Shown one piece after another: positions 24,835 through 32,785 of a stretch of DNA of 64,000 nucleotides. The DNA lies in the NCBI RefSeq assembly GCF_003032475.1, contig NZ_CP028369.1:5642001-5706000 (forward strand). The letters run 5' to 3'. This DNA is from Streptomyces sp. P3 (GTDB lineage Bacteria > Actinomycetota > Actinomycetes > Streptomycetales > Streptomycetaceae). The notes under the pieces were generated by a model. That model was not told the origin of the DNA and did not search any database. It was given only the letters and a program-made list of their open reading frames with translations. Numbering within the stretch: the stretch's first letter is position 1; each line of letters begins with the position of its first letter. A program made the translations under genes and the position numbers.

Positions 24835-25434
24835 CTAGAAGGTGCCGAGGCCGAGGGAGGCGCGGAAGGTGTTCTTGTTGGCGACGCCGTCGCGGGACGG
24901 CAGGGCGCGCGGGGGCTCGGTGGTGTCGATGAGTACCTGGGCGTACGTGGTCGCTGTGCGCGCCGTGATGCGCGTGGCGAGGCCTTCGACCTGGGCGAGG
25001 TCGGTGATCCGTTCGGCGTCGCGGATGCCGAAACCCTGGGCGACCGCGATGAGATCGGTGCCCAGACCGGTGTGGCTGGGCTGCATACCGGTCTCGCCGA
25101 AGTGGGCGTTGTCGAGGACGACGATCGTGAGGTTGGGCGGGAGTTGGGCTCCGACGGTGGCCAAGGTGCCGATGCCCATGAGGTGTTCGCCGTCGCCGGT
25201 GATCGCGACGACCGGATGGTCCGGCTGGGCGAGGGCGAGGCCCAGGGCGAGGGGTGCGGCGGCGCCCATCGCGCCCCAGAGGTAGAAGTTGCCAGGGCGG
25301 TCGCCGGCGGCGAACACGTCGTAGCTGGGAGAGCCGAGGCCGGTGACGACGAGCGCGTCCTCCGGGAGCCGGGAGACCAGGTCGGCGACGAAACGGCGGC
25401 GGTCGAGGCGGGCCGGGGTGTCGACGGCGGTCAT
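24835..25434 (-). CDS. TPP-dependent decarboxylase, PP subunit (ComE-like)
   Basis: A 199-residue thiamine-diphosphate-binding subunit like the beta chain of sulfopyruvate or phosphonopyruvate decarboxylase. The cofactor motif is GDG at residues 80-82 with Asn109 in VVLDNAHFGETG, the standard distance. ATG 25434 overlaps the stop of the alpha gene (TGATG). Together they should decarboxylate a 2-oxo acid to an aldehyde. The former aldehyde dehydrogenase gene came next, which fits aldehyde oxidation. The actual 2-oxo acid is unknown. Confidence 0.85.
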   Translation of the reverse strand: MTAVDTPARLDRRRFVADLVSRLPEDALVVTGLGSPSYDVFAAGDRPGNFYLWGAMGAAAPLALGLALAQPDHPVVAITGDGEHLMGIGTLATVGAQLPPNLTIVVLDNAHFGETGMQPSHTGLGTDLIAVAQGFGIRDAERITDLAQVEGLATRITARTATTYAQVLIDTTEPPRALPSRDGVANKNTFRASLGLGTF

Positions 25435-25982
25435 CAGTTGCGCTCCCACTTCTTGCGGCCGATCAGCTTCTGTCCGAGAAGCACGGCGACGCGCTCGCCG
25501 GCCTCGAACACCGAGTCCAGGGCGGCCTCGACGGTCTCCTCGACGTCCTCGGGCTCATCGGCCCGGAGCACGGTGATGCCCATGAGTTCCAGGGCCTGCC
25601 GGGTGGTGCGGCCCATGGGGCTCTGCCAGGGGTTGAACTCGGCGTACTCGCCCCGCATCGTCACCAGCGTCAGGAAGGGGAACCGGCACATCTCGAGCAG
25701 GGAGAACATGTTGACGCAGTTGCCGACCCCGCTGCTCTGCATCAGCAGAGCCGCGCGCTGACCACCCAGCCAGGCACCGGCGACCACACCGACGCCCTCC
25801 TCCTCGGTGGTCAGCACCACGTCGTGGATCGCGGGGTCGCGTTGCGCCTCGACGATGGTGTGGGAGTGGCCGGCGTCGGGGACGTAGGCGATCTGCTGAA
25901 TGCCGCGCTTCTTCAGCGTGGCGAAGACGTCCTCCTGCCAGGAGGGTGGTGCGGGAGCGGGTGTCTCGTTCATGCCGCTCAT
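25434..25982 (-). CDS. TPP-dependent decarboxylase, PYR subunit (ComD-like)
   Basis: A 182-residue partner chain (PYR domain) with YVPDAGHSHTIVEA, a TTEEEGVGVVAGAWLGG block containing the Glu that activates the thiazolium, and LMQSSGVGNCVNM. This is the split-subunit arrangement of sulfopyruvate/phosphonopyruvate decarboxylases. ATG 25982 is used; ATG 25973 is also possible and would shorten it by three residues. A perfect hairpin lies 53 bp upstream. First intact gene after lysR on this strand. Confidence 0.83.
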   Translation of the reverse strand: MSGMNETPAPAPPSWQEDVFATLKKRGIQQIAYVPDAGHSHTIVEAQRDPAIHDVVLTTEEEGVGVVAGAWLGGQRAALLMQSSGVGNCVNMFSLLEMCRFPFLTLVTMRGEYAEFNPWQSPMGRTTRQALELMGITVLRADEPEDVEETVEAALDSVFEAGERVAVLLGQKLIGRKKWERN

Positions 25983-26034
25983 CGTGGGACCTGATGGGTA
26001 TGTCTGAACAATAGAAAGCCGTGATGCCTGTATG

Positions 26035-26057
26035 AGCCGCTCGCATAGCGAGCGGCT
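26035..26057 (-). terminator. Perfect short hairpin between lysR and decarboxylase
   Basis: AGCCGCTCGC and GCGAGCGGCT form a perfect 10-bp stem around ATA. It lies between the lysR/hydrolase-stub region and the decarboxylase genes, so it may end the lysR message or attenuate read-through. Confidence 0.6.
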
Positions 26058-26079
26058 GTGGCCGTGCGACTGCGCGCCG

Positions 26080-26187
26080 CTACGGCCCTTGGGTGAGGAA
26101 CGCCGAGACGAGGGCGCCGGCCTCGGAGCGGCAGTCCTCGAAGTACGCATGCCGGGCGCCCGGGAAAACGAGCTGAGCCGGCGCGTG
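26080..26187 (-). pseudogene. C-terminal stub of alpha/beta hydrolase
   Basis: The last 35 codons read PAQLVFPGARHAYFED then RSEAGALVSAFL, the typical C-terminus of an enol-lactonase-like alpha/beta hydrolase with its catalytic His. Nothing upstream of it survives; lysR ends two bases before the match begins. It is another deletion remnant of the island. Confidence 0.6.
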
Positions 26188-26189
26188 AG

Positions 26190-27137
26190 TCACGTGTTCT
26201 CGGTGTCGGACCCGTGGACCTGGGCGGAAGGCCATCTGCCCTGCCGAACGGCTGAGTTGACCTGTCGGACCAGCTCGCGCGCGACGACCTCCACGGCAGG
26301 CGGCGTGCGCCCGTGCCTCGGTGTGCCGAGGACGATCGAGCGCCACACGTCGGGTTCGCTCAGCGGGGCGGCGCTCAGCGCGCCCCGCGCCACGTCCTCG
26401 GCGATGCCCACGCCGGGTAGGACAGTCCATCCGTGCCCTGCCTGGACGAGCTGTTTCTGTACGCGCATGGAGTTGGTCTGGACGACGACGTCCATGGCGG
26501 CTCCGGCGCGCACCGCCGCCGCGTCGATCAGGCGGCGCAGGGCGTGGCCCGAGGCGGGCATGACGAGAGGGTGCCGGGCCGCTTCCGTGAACGGCACGGG
26601 GTGGTCGGGGCGGAGGCCGGCGGAGGCCGGAGCGACGGCACACAGGTGCTCCCGCACCAGTGGGTGGGCGTTGAGGGAGGGGGTGCTGTCGAGGTTGTAG
26701 AGCAGGGTCAGGTCGAGGTCGCCGGCGTCGAGCCACTGCTGCAGATGGCCGGAGTAGGCGGTCATCAGGCGAAGCTCGACGCCGGGGTGGTCGCGGGCGA
26801 CAGCGGTCACCAGCGGCTCGGCCAGCAGATCGCTCGTGCTCTCCAGCAGCCCGACGGTGACGATGCCCGTCACCGCACCCGGGCTCGGCCGCACCTCGGC
26901 GCGCGCCCGCTCCAGTTCGTTCAGGGCGCGCCGGGCGCGGTCGACCATGATCGCTCCGGCGTCGGTGGGCCGCATGCCCTGCCCGGTCCGCTCGAAGAGG
27001 TCGATGCCGAGTTCCTGCTCAAGGGTGCGGATCTGCCGGGTGACCGCGGGCTGCACGAGGTGCAGCAGCTCCGCGGCGCGCGTGACGCTGCCCACCTCGG
27101 CGACCGTGACGATCGCCTTGAGCTGCTTGATGTCCAA
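26190..27137 (-). CDS. LysR-family regulator
   Basis: A 315-residue LysR regulator from TTG 27137, with GGAAGG just upstream. The HTH reads LKAIVTVAEVGSVTRAAELL then QPAVTRQIRTLE. The effector domain follows (VTVGLLESTSDLLAEPLV). It is divergent from the CaiB gene across 174 bp and lies head-on to the decarboxylase set, so it probably controls both arms of the catabolic island in response to a pathway acid. I could not settle on a T-N11-A box in the gap. Confidence 0.9.
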   Translation of the reverse strand: MDIKQLKAIVTVAEVGSVTRAAELLHLVQPAVTRQIRTLEQELGIDLFERTGQGMRPTDAGAIMVDRARRALNELERARAEVRPSPGAVTGIVTVGLLESTSDLLAEPLVTAVARDHPGVELRLMTAYSGHLQQWLDAGDLDLTLLYNLDSTPSLNAHPLVREHLCAVAPASAGLRPDHPVPFTEAARHPLVMPASGHALRRLIDAAAVRAGAAMDVVVQTNSMRVQKQLVQAGHGWTVLPGVGIAEDVARGALSAAPLSEPDVWRSIVLGTPRHGRTPPAVEVVARELVRQVNSAVRQGRWPSAQVHGSDTENT

Positions 27138-27311
27138 GAGGCCTTCCTTCCGCGGACGCACCGCACCTCCCAGGGCGCGTGAGCCATTCGCGCCGCGCAT
27201 GGGGGCATTACATCTTGCTATTTCCTCTACCGCGTCATGAGCATTGATGATGGTACTCCCGGAGGGGACCCGGGATCCGCACCCTTCTCGCCCTCTTCTG
27301 GAGGCCGCCTC

Positions 27312-28511
27312 ATGACCGAGCACCCCGAGAAACCGCCGCTGGCCGGCATCACCGTCGTCAGCATCGAGCAGGCGGTGGCCGCTCCCTTCGCCACCCGCCA
27401 GCTGGCCGATCTCGGCGCCCGGGTCATCAAGGTGGAGCGGCACGGCGGGGGCGACTTCGCCCGCCGGTACGACACCACGGTGCACGGCGAGTCCAGCTAC
27501 TTCGTGTGGCTCAACCGGTCGAAGGAATCCGTCACGCTCGACCTGAAGTCGGACGCGGGCCGCAGGATCCTGGACCAGCTGCTCGCCGGAGCCGACGTGT
27601 TCGTGCAGAACCTGGCGCCGGGCGCGGCCGCGAGGACGGGCCTGGGCGCCGAAGCCCTCGCCGAGCGCTTCCCCTCCCTGATCCCCTGCTCCGTCTCCGG
27701 CTACGGAACCAGCGGCCCCTGGGCCGACCGCAAGGCGTACGACCTCCTGATCCAGTGCCAGACCGGCCTGGTCTCGCTGACCGGCAACGAGCACGGGGCG
27801 GCTCGCGTCGGGATATCGATCGCAGACATCGCCGCAGGCATGTACGCCTACTCCGGCATCCTCACCGCCCTTTTCACCCGGGCGACCACGGGCGCCGTAC
27901 GGGCCGTGGAGGTGTCGCTGTTCGAGGCCCTGGCCGAGTGGCTGAGCCAGCCCGCCTACTACACCCGCTTCGGTGGCACCCAGCCCCCGCGCGTCGGCAC
28001 CCAGCACGCCACCATCGCCCCCTACGGTGCCTACACCTGCGCGGACGGCAAGGACGTGCTGTTCTCCATCCAGAACGAGCGCGAATGGGCGGCCCTGTGC
28101 GAGCGGTTCCTGGGCCAGCCGGGGCTTGCCACGGACCCGCGGTTCGCCACCGGCTCGGCCCGCGTCGGCCACCGCACGGAGCTGAACGCGATCGTGGCCG
28201 AGCGGTTCGGCGAGCTGAACAGCGAAGACGTGACCAAACTGCTGGACGAGGCCGGCATCGCCAACTCGGGCGTGAACGACGTCGAGGAGTTCCTGGCCCA
28301 CCCGGTGCTCAGCGAACGAGGCCGATGGCGCGACGTACGGATCCCCGGGGAAGCCGTGGTGCCCACGCTGCTGCCGCCGGTCGACCTGGCGGGAACCGCC
28401 CCGCGCATGGGGCCGGTGCCCGCAGCCGGGGAGCACACCGGGACCATCCTGGCCGAACTGGGATACGGCAGCACCGACATCGACCGCCTCAGGGCCGACA
28501 GCGTCATCTGA
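27312..28511 (+). CDS. CaiB/BaiF-type CoA-transferase
   Basis: A 399-residue family III CoA-transferase that moves CoA between carboxylic acids. Landmarks: GITVVSIEQAVAAPFATRQL, LGARVIKVERHGGGDFAR, SGYGTSGPW and the covalent-intermediate Asp172 in VGISIADIAAGMYAY. ATG 27312 has GGAGG upstream; an upstream in-frame ATG at 27237 adds a low-complexity leader. It likely activates the acid that the following acyl-CoA dehydrogenase oxidises, using succinyl-CoA or a similar donor. Relatives act on mesaconate, itaconate, citramalate and methylsuccinate. Confidence 0.88.
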   Translation: MTEHPEKPPLAGITVVSIEQAVAAPFATRQLADLGARVIKVERHGGGDFARRYDTTVHGESSYFVWLNRSKESVTLDLKSDAGRRILDQLLAGADVFVQNLAPGAAARTGLGAEALAERFPSLIPCSVSGYGTSGPWADRKAYDLLIQCQTGLVSLTGNEHGAARVGISIADIAAGMYAYSGILTALFTRATTGAVRAVEVSLFEALAEWLSQPAYYTRFGGTQPPRVGTQHATIAPYGAYTCADGKDVLFSIQNEREWAALCERFLGQPGLATDPRFATGSARVGHRTELNAIVAERFGELNSEDVTKLLDEAGIANSGVNDVEEFLAHPVLSERGRWRDVRIPGEAVVPTLLPPVDLAGTAPRMGPVPAAGEHTGTILAELGYGSTDIDRLRADSVI

Positions 28512-28550
28512 ACCGCATCCGGACACATCCGGAACACAAGGAGTTCCCGC

Positions 28551-29717
28551 ATGAGCACCCTCGACATCCTCGCCGAGGACGAGCAGTTCATCGTCCGCAC
28601 GGTGCGCGACTTCGTCGACAAGGAGGTGAAGCCCGTCGTCCAGGAACTGGAACACACCAACACCTACCCCGAAGCCCTGATCGAGCAGATGAAGACGCTC
28701 GGCATCTTCGGCCTCGCAGTCCCCGAGGAGTACGGCGGCACCCCGGTCTCCACCCCTTGCTACGTCCTGATCACCGAGGAACTCGCCCGCGGCTGGATGA
28801 GCCTGGCCGGCGCGATGGGAGGCCACACGGTCGTCGTCAAACTGCTGCTGCGGTTCGGCACGGAGGAACAGAAGCGCCACTACCTGCCGAGGATGGCCAC
28901 CGGCCGGATCCGCGCCACCATGGCCCTCACCGAGCCCGGCGGCGGCTCCGACCTCCAGGCGATGCGCACCGTCGCCCGCAAGGACGCCGACGGCTATCTG
29001 GTGAACGGCGCGAAGACGTGGATCACCAATTCCCGCCGCTCCGGCCTGATCGCCCTGCTGTGCAAGACCGACCCCGACGCCACGCCCGCACACCAGGGTA
29101 TCTCGATCCTCCTCGTCGAGCACGGGCCGGGCCTGACCGTCTCCCGTGACCTGCCCAAGCTCGGCTACAAGGGCGTGGAGAGCTGCGAGTTGGCCTTCGA
29201 GGACTATCGAGCGCCCGCGAATGCAGTCCTCGGTGGTGCGGAGGGCAAGGGCTTCGCGCAGATGATGAAGGGGTTGGAGACCGGCCGCCTCCAGGTCGCC
29301 GCCCGCGCGCTCGGCGTCGGCCGGGCGGCCTTCGAGGACGCGCTCGCATACGCGCAGGAGCGGGAGTCGTTCGGCAAGCCGATCTGGAAGCACCAGGCCA
29401 TCGGCAACTACCTCGCCGACATGGCGACGTCACTCACCGCCGCCCGCCAGCTCACCCTGTACGCCGCCCGCGAGGCAGACGCGGGCCGCCGCGTGGACAT
29501 GGAGGCCGGAATGGCCAAACTCCTCGCCTCCGAGACGGCCATGCAGATCGCGCTCAACGCCGTCCGCATCCACGGCGGTTACGGCTACTCCACCGAGTTC
29601 GACGTCGAGCGCTACTTCCGGGACGCCCCGCTGATGATCGTCGGCGAGGGCACCAACGAGATCCAGCGCAACGTCATCGCAAGCCAGCTGGTCAAGCGCG
29701 GAGGTCTGGACGCTTGA
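28551..29717 (+). CDS. Acyl-CoA dehydrogenase
   Basis: A 388-residue FAD flavoprotein that introduces an alpha,beta double bond into an acyl-CoA. It shows ATMALTEPGGGSDLQAMRT and WITNSRRSGL in the FAD/substrate region, and YRDAPL-type sequence YFRDAPLMIVGEGTNEIQRN near the C-terminus, with the Glu in GEGTNE. AAGGAG precedes ATG 28551, 39 bp after caiB. Its stop overlaps the TTG of a truncated etfB (TTGA), so electrons were once passed to a dedicated flavoprotein. The present electron acceptor must be encoded elsewhere. Confidence 0.92.
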   Translation: MSTLDILAEDEQFIVRTVRDFVDKEVKPVVQELEHTNTYPEALIEQMKTLGIFGLAVPEEYGGTPVSTPCYVLITEELARGWMSLAGAMGGHTVVVKLLLRFGTEEQKRHYLPRMATGRIRATMALTEPGGGSDLQAMRTVARKDADGYLVNGAKTWITNSRRSGLIALLCKTDPDATPAHQGISILLVEHGPGLTVSRDLPKLGYKGVESCELAFEDYRAPANAVLGGAEGKGFAQMMKGLETGRLQVAARALGVGRAAFEDALAYAQERESFGKPIWKHQAIGNYLADMATSLTAARQLTLYAAREADAGRRVDMEAGMAKLLASETAMQIALNAVRIHGGYGYSTEFDVERYFRDAPLMIVGEGTNEIQRNVIASQLVKRGGLDA

Positions 29718-29770
29718 GGATCGTTGTCACTGTGAAGTACGTGCCCGACGCCGCTGGCGACCATCACTGG
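29714..29770 (+). pseudogene. 5' stub of etfB
   Basis: TTG 29714, overlapping the acyl-CoA dehydrogenase stop, starts RIVVTVKYVPDAAGDHHW, the usual N-terminus of an electron-transfer flavoprotein beta subunit. The match ends after about 18 codons and unrelated sequence follows. This shows a deletion that removed the rest of etfB and probably etfA. Confidence 0.7.
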
Positions 29771-30182
29771 TTGCGGCACGATGCCCTGGACCTGCCCCGT
29801 CTCCAGACCGCACTCGCGACTCATCCCCCTCATCGGATGCGTGGAACTCACCGGGCCGAGCAGAGAGTTCACGCCCGCGCCGGCCTACTGCGTGCAGGCC
29901 TCCTCGTGGTTCGAGACGATCGAGGGCGAGGGGCCGGAAAACCCCCGGTGGATCCGGTCGCACGAGCTCGACCGTGACGGCAGCGGCTACTCCACCAAAC
30001 TGTGGTTTGACCGTCGCAGCGACACCGTCCGCTTTTGGGCGCTCAATCCGTACGGCTAGGCGCGTTGATGGTGATCAATGAGTGGGTTCGCGTGAGGGAG
30101 TACCCGCCGCCGATCGCCGTGACTGCCGGCAAGACGGAGGTGCGGCCGGGTCTTGTGCGTCAAGACCCGGCGTCGGGTCGGA
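29771..30182. other. Fragment of an unrecognised ORF and spacer
   Basis: After the etfB stub an open frame ends at 30059 with FETIEGEGPENPRWIRSH then LDRDGSGYSTKLWFDRR and VRFWALNPYG. It looks like genuine protein sequence, probably the C-terminus of some gene brought next to etfB by deletion, but I do not recognise it. No start with a ribosome site was found. The last 120 bases hold nothing clear. Confidence 0.4.
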
Positions 30183-31148
30183 TCAGCGCACCCTGCCACG
30201 TGGTTTCAGCGGCCCGGGCGGCAGCTCCGGCGCGGGCAGCGGAGCGCCGTCGTAGCCCGTCACCTCACCGAAACGGGTGCCCTTCATCCAGTCCTCGCGT
30301 GCCTGCTCGATCTCGGCGTGGCTGCGGCCGACGAAGTTCCACCACATGACCAGCTCCTCCTCGAACGGTTCGCCGCCGAGGAGCATCAGACCGGCGTCGG
30401 ACTCCGCGCGCAGCGGCAGTTCGGTGCGGCCGCAGCCGAGGTAGAGCAGCGAACCGGGGAGCAGCGGGACGCCGTCCACGTGGACCTCGCCGGACATCGA
30501 CAGCACGCCGTACTCGAAGTCGGGCTGGAGCGGCAGCCGCACGTCCGCGCCGTGGGCCAGCGTGAGGTCGGCGCCCACGATGGGTGTGTACGCCGTGCCG
30601 GGCGAGACGGCCCCGTCCAGGTCGCCGAGGAGCACGGTGGCGCGGAGGCCGGGGGCAGCGGCGACGGGCAGGTCGGGGTGGTGCTCGAAGTGCGGGTCGG
30701 TGTGCCGGTGCGCGTCGGGCAGCGCCACCCACAGCTGGGCGCCGTGCAGAAACCGGGCGTGTGAGCGCGGGCTCTCCTCGGAGTGGCTGATGGCGCGCCC
30801 CGAGGTCATCAGTCCGAGTTCGCGGGGCCGGACCGTCTGGAGGCTGCCGGTGGAGTCGCGGTGCAGCACCTCGCCCTCGTGCAGCCAGCTGACGGTCTGC
30901 AGACCCATGTGCGGGTGCGGCGGGACCTGCATGCCGGGCTCGTCGGCGATGTCGTCCGGGCCGTAGTGGTCGACGAAGGCCCAGGCGCCGATCATGCGCC
31001 GGCCCAGGTTCGGCAGCAGCCGTCGTACCTCCGTCGATCCGCCGAGCTTCACGTGGCGGGGGCTCAGCAGCTCACGGACGGGCTCGGCGACGACGAAGCC
31101 GCGGCCGCCGCACACGCTCGGCACGGGCGATCGGTCAAGGTTGCTCAT
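30183..31148 (-). CDS. Pirin family protein
   Basis: A 321-residue bicupin. The N-terminal cupin has the metal-binding pattern in VPPHPHMGLQTVSWLHEGEV (HPH, then Gln/Glu positions) and LMTSGRAISHSEES with the third His. The C-terminal cupin is less conserved. Pirins have been linked to transcriptional co-regulation and quercetinase activity; which applies here is open. ATG 31148 lacks a ribosome site but has TAGGTT seven bases upstream, suggesting a leaderless message. It is convergent with the catabolic island. Confidence 0.9.
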   Translation of the reverse strand: MSNLDRSPVPSVCGGRGFVVAEPVRELLSPRHVKLGGSTEVRRLLPNLGRRMIGAWAFVDHYGPDDIADEPGMQVPPHPHMGLQTVSWLHEGEVLHRDSTGSLQTVRPRELGLMTSGRAISHSEESPRSHARFLHGAQLWVALPDAHRHTDPHFEHHPDLPVAAAPGLRATVLLGDLDGAVSPGTAYTPIVGADLTLAHGADVRLPLQPDFEYGVLSMSGEVHVDGVPLLPGSLLYLGCGRTELPLRAESDAGLMLLGGEPFEEELVMWWNFVGRSHAEIEQAREDWMKGTRFGEVTGYDGAPLPAPELPPGPLKPRGRVR

Positions 31149-31233
31149 GCGGCCCAACCTAGCGGTCGGGTGCGCGGGCGCGCAGCGGGGAAAGGGGACC
31201 GCCCGCCGCGGCGCCCTGGCGACTGTGGGCGGC

Positions 31234-31728
31234 TCAGTCGCCGAGGACGGCGGCGAGCTCGGTGGTGGCCCGCGCCATGTCGGCGTCGGGGGCCGGCTCC
31301 CGCAGCAGTTGACGCAGGACGTCGCGCTGGGCGTGGACGGCATGGCGGGCCTCGCGTTCCCACCCCACGTAGTCGTCGGGGTGGTGGTGCAGCTTGGGAT
31401 ACGCGGCGGCGGTGGTCTCCCACTGGTGGGCGTCGGCGATGCTCTTGAGCAGGCGCAGTATCTCCGCGCGGCAGGTGACCTGGGGGAGTCGGACGAGTTC
31501 CCAGAGGAAGGGCACCGTGGCCGCCGTCGCCTGGTCGACGACGAATCCGAACTGGCAGATGCGTCGCCGCAGTTGGCCGAGTGCCGGGCCGGCGCTGTCG
31601 GCGTCGCCCCGGGCCATCGTGGTGAGCAGGGAGGGGATGGCCGCGGCGGAACCGGTGGAGTCCTTGATGTCGGGCCACGGCACGTGTCCCAGGCCTGCGA
31701 GCGGGGTCGTTCTCTTCGTGGCAGTCAT
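31234..31728 (-). CDS. Conserved hypothetical, helical repeat-like
   Basis: A 164-residue soluble protein, predicted to be almost all helical, with patterns such as AAAIPSLLTTMARGD, ATVPFLWELVRLPQV and CRAEILRLLKSIADA spaced like HEAT-type repeats. ATG 31728 is chosen because the conserved-looking part begins there; an upstream extension would overlap the anti-sigma-like gene. I do not recognise a named family. It lies 29 bp after the ATP-binding protein gene on the same strand, so it may be co-transcribed with the WhiJ-like set. Confidence 0.6.
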   Translation of the reverse strand: MTATKRTTPLAGLGHVPWPDIKDSTGSAAAIPSLLTTMARGDADSAGPALGQLRRRICQFGFVVDQATAATVPFLWELVRLPQVTCRAEILRLLKSIADAHQWETTAAAYPKLHHHPDDYVGWEREARHAVHAQRDVLRQLLREPAPDADMARATTELAAVLGD

Positions 31729-31757
31729 GTCAGAAGTCAGGGGTCGGGCGTCGGGGA

Positions 31758-32219
31758 TCAGGAAGAGGGGCGCGTCGGCAGCATGGCCCAGACGGTCTTG
31801 CCCAGGGGGAAGCGGCGGGTCCATCCCCAGTGCTCCGAGAGGGCTTCGACGATGTGCAGTCCGCGTCCGTGTTCGAGGAGGTCGTCCGTGAACCGCGGGC
31901 AGACGGGCGGGCGGTCGCTCGGATCGGTGACGGCGCACACCAGGTGCGAGCGCCGAAGGGTGAGCCTGAGCAGTACGGGGAACCGGTCCGTCCCGCTGTG
32001 GGGGAGCGCGTGCAGGACCGCGTTGGCGGCCAGTTCGGTGACGACGGTGATCGCGTCGTCGCCGCAGTGGCCGAGGGACCAGCAGTCCAGGGTGCGGTGG
32101 GTGAAGTCGCGTGCCCGGGCGAATCCCTCCTCGCTGCCCGCGAGGTGCAGGGCGGCGGTTCTGGGCGAGTCGCGGACGGAGACGGACTCATGACTTCGGG
32201 ACTGCGCAGGTGATGACAC
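31758..32219 (-). CDS. ATP-binding anti-sigma-factor-like protein (RsbW type)
   Basis: A 153-residue GHKL ATPase of the SpoIIAB/RsbW-like group very common in Streptomyces. N-box: VVTELAANAVLHALPHSG. The ATP-lid region runs VTDPSDRPPV to GRGLHIVEALSEHWGW. GTG 32219 has AGGGAG nearby. It is divergent from a DUF397 gene that is followed by an HTH/DUF5753 gene, the same three families that surround whiJ in S. coelicolor. It may sequester a partner protein in development control (inference). Confidence 0.88.
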   Translation of the reverse strand: MSSPAQSRSHESVSVRDSPRTAALHLAGSEEGFARARDFTHRTLDCWSLGHCGDDAITVVTELAANAVLHALPHSGTDRFPVLLRLTLRRSHLVCAVTDPSDRPPVCPRFTDDLLEHGRGLHIVEALSEHWGWTRRFPLGKTVWAMLPTRPSS

Positions 32220-32348
32220 GGTGCATCTCCCTGAGGTGACGTCAGAACGGGGCGCCGGAAGAGCGGTTGACGACAGGGCTATTATCCACGCTGACGATGT
32301 CCTCGTGCAATTTCACGGGAAATTGCGCGCACAAGTGAGGAGAGTGCG

Positions 32349-32579
32349 ATGCCGTCGGTGCCGAACGGAGTGCGGGCGAGCTCGCTGGGCGTGCGCTGGG
32401 TCAAGAGCAGCCACAGCAACGCCGAGGGCAACTGTGTCGAGGTCGCGGCCCTCGACGGGGGAGGAGTCGCGCTGCGCAACTCCCGTGATCCCGACGGGCC
32501 CGCGCTGGTGTACACGCCGGCGGAGGTGGCCGCGTTCGTCGCCGGGGCCAAGGGCGGGGAGTTCGACCATCTGACGTGA
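32349..32579 (+). CDS. DUF397 small protein
   Basis: A 76-residue DUF397 protein with the family blocks WVKSSHSNAEGNCVEVA and VALRNSRDPDGPALVYTPAE, then AFVAGAKGGEFD. GAGGAG precedes the ATG. DUF397 proteins are found next to WhiJ-type HTH regulators and are thought to antagonise or modulate them. Here the regulator follows 206 bp downstream on the same strand. Confidence 0.92.
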   Translation: MPSVPNGVRASSLGVRWVKSSHSNAEGNCVEVAALDGGGVALRNSRDPDGPALVYTPAEVAAFVAGAKGGEFDHLT

Positions 32580-32785
32580 GGGCCGCGTGGAGGCCGGACG
32601 CGGGGCCGGGGCGTGACGGGCCCGGGCGGATCCGGGCGGGACGCGGCGGCCGCAGACGGGGCGTGCGGAGTCGGCCGGGGTGTCCGAGGAACGCCGAAGC
32701 GGCCCAATTCCCCTGCAGCGTGCGGCCAAAGGGCTTCGGATGCGATACTTTCGGTCTGTCGTCTGCCGGTCCACGGGGAGTCAGG

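Noticed and set aside
26190-29393. A 1067-codon leftward frame from lysR through the caiB and acyl-CoA dehydrogenase region
   Set aside because: Only the first 315 codons back from 26190 are LysR; the rest is the mirror of rightward genes.
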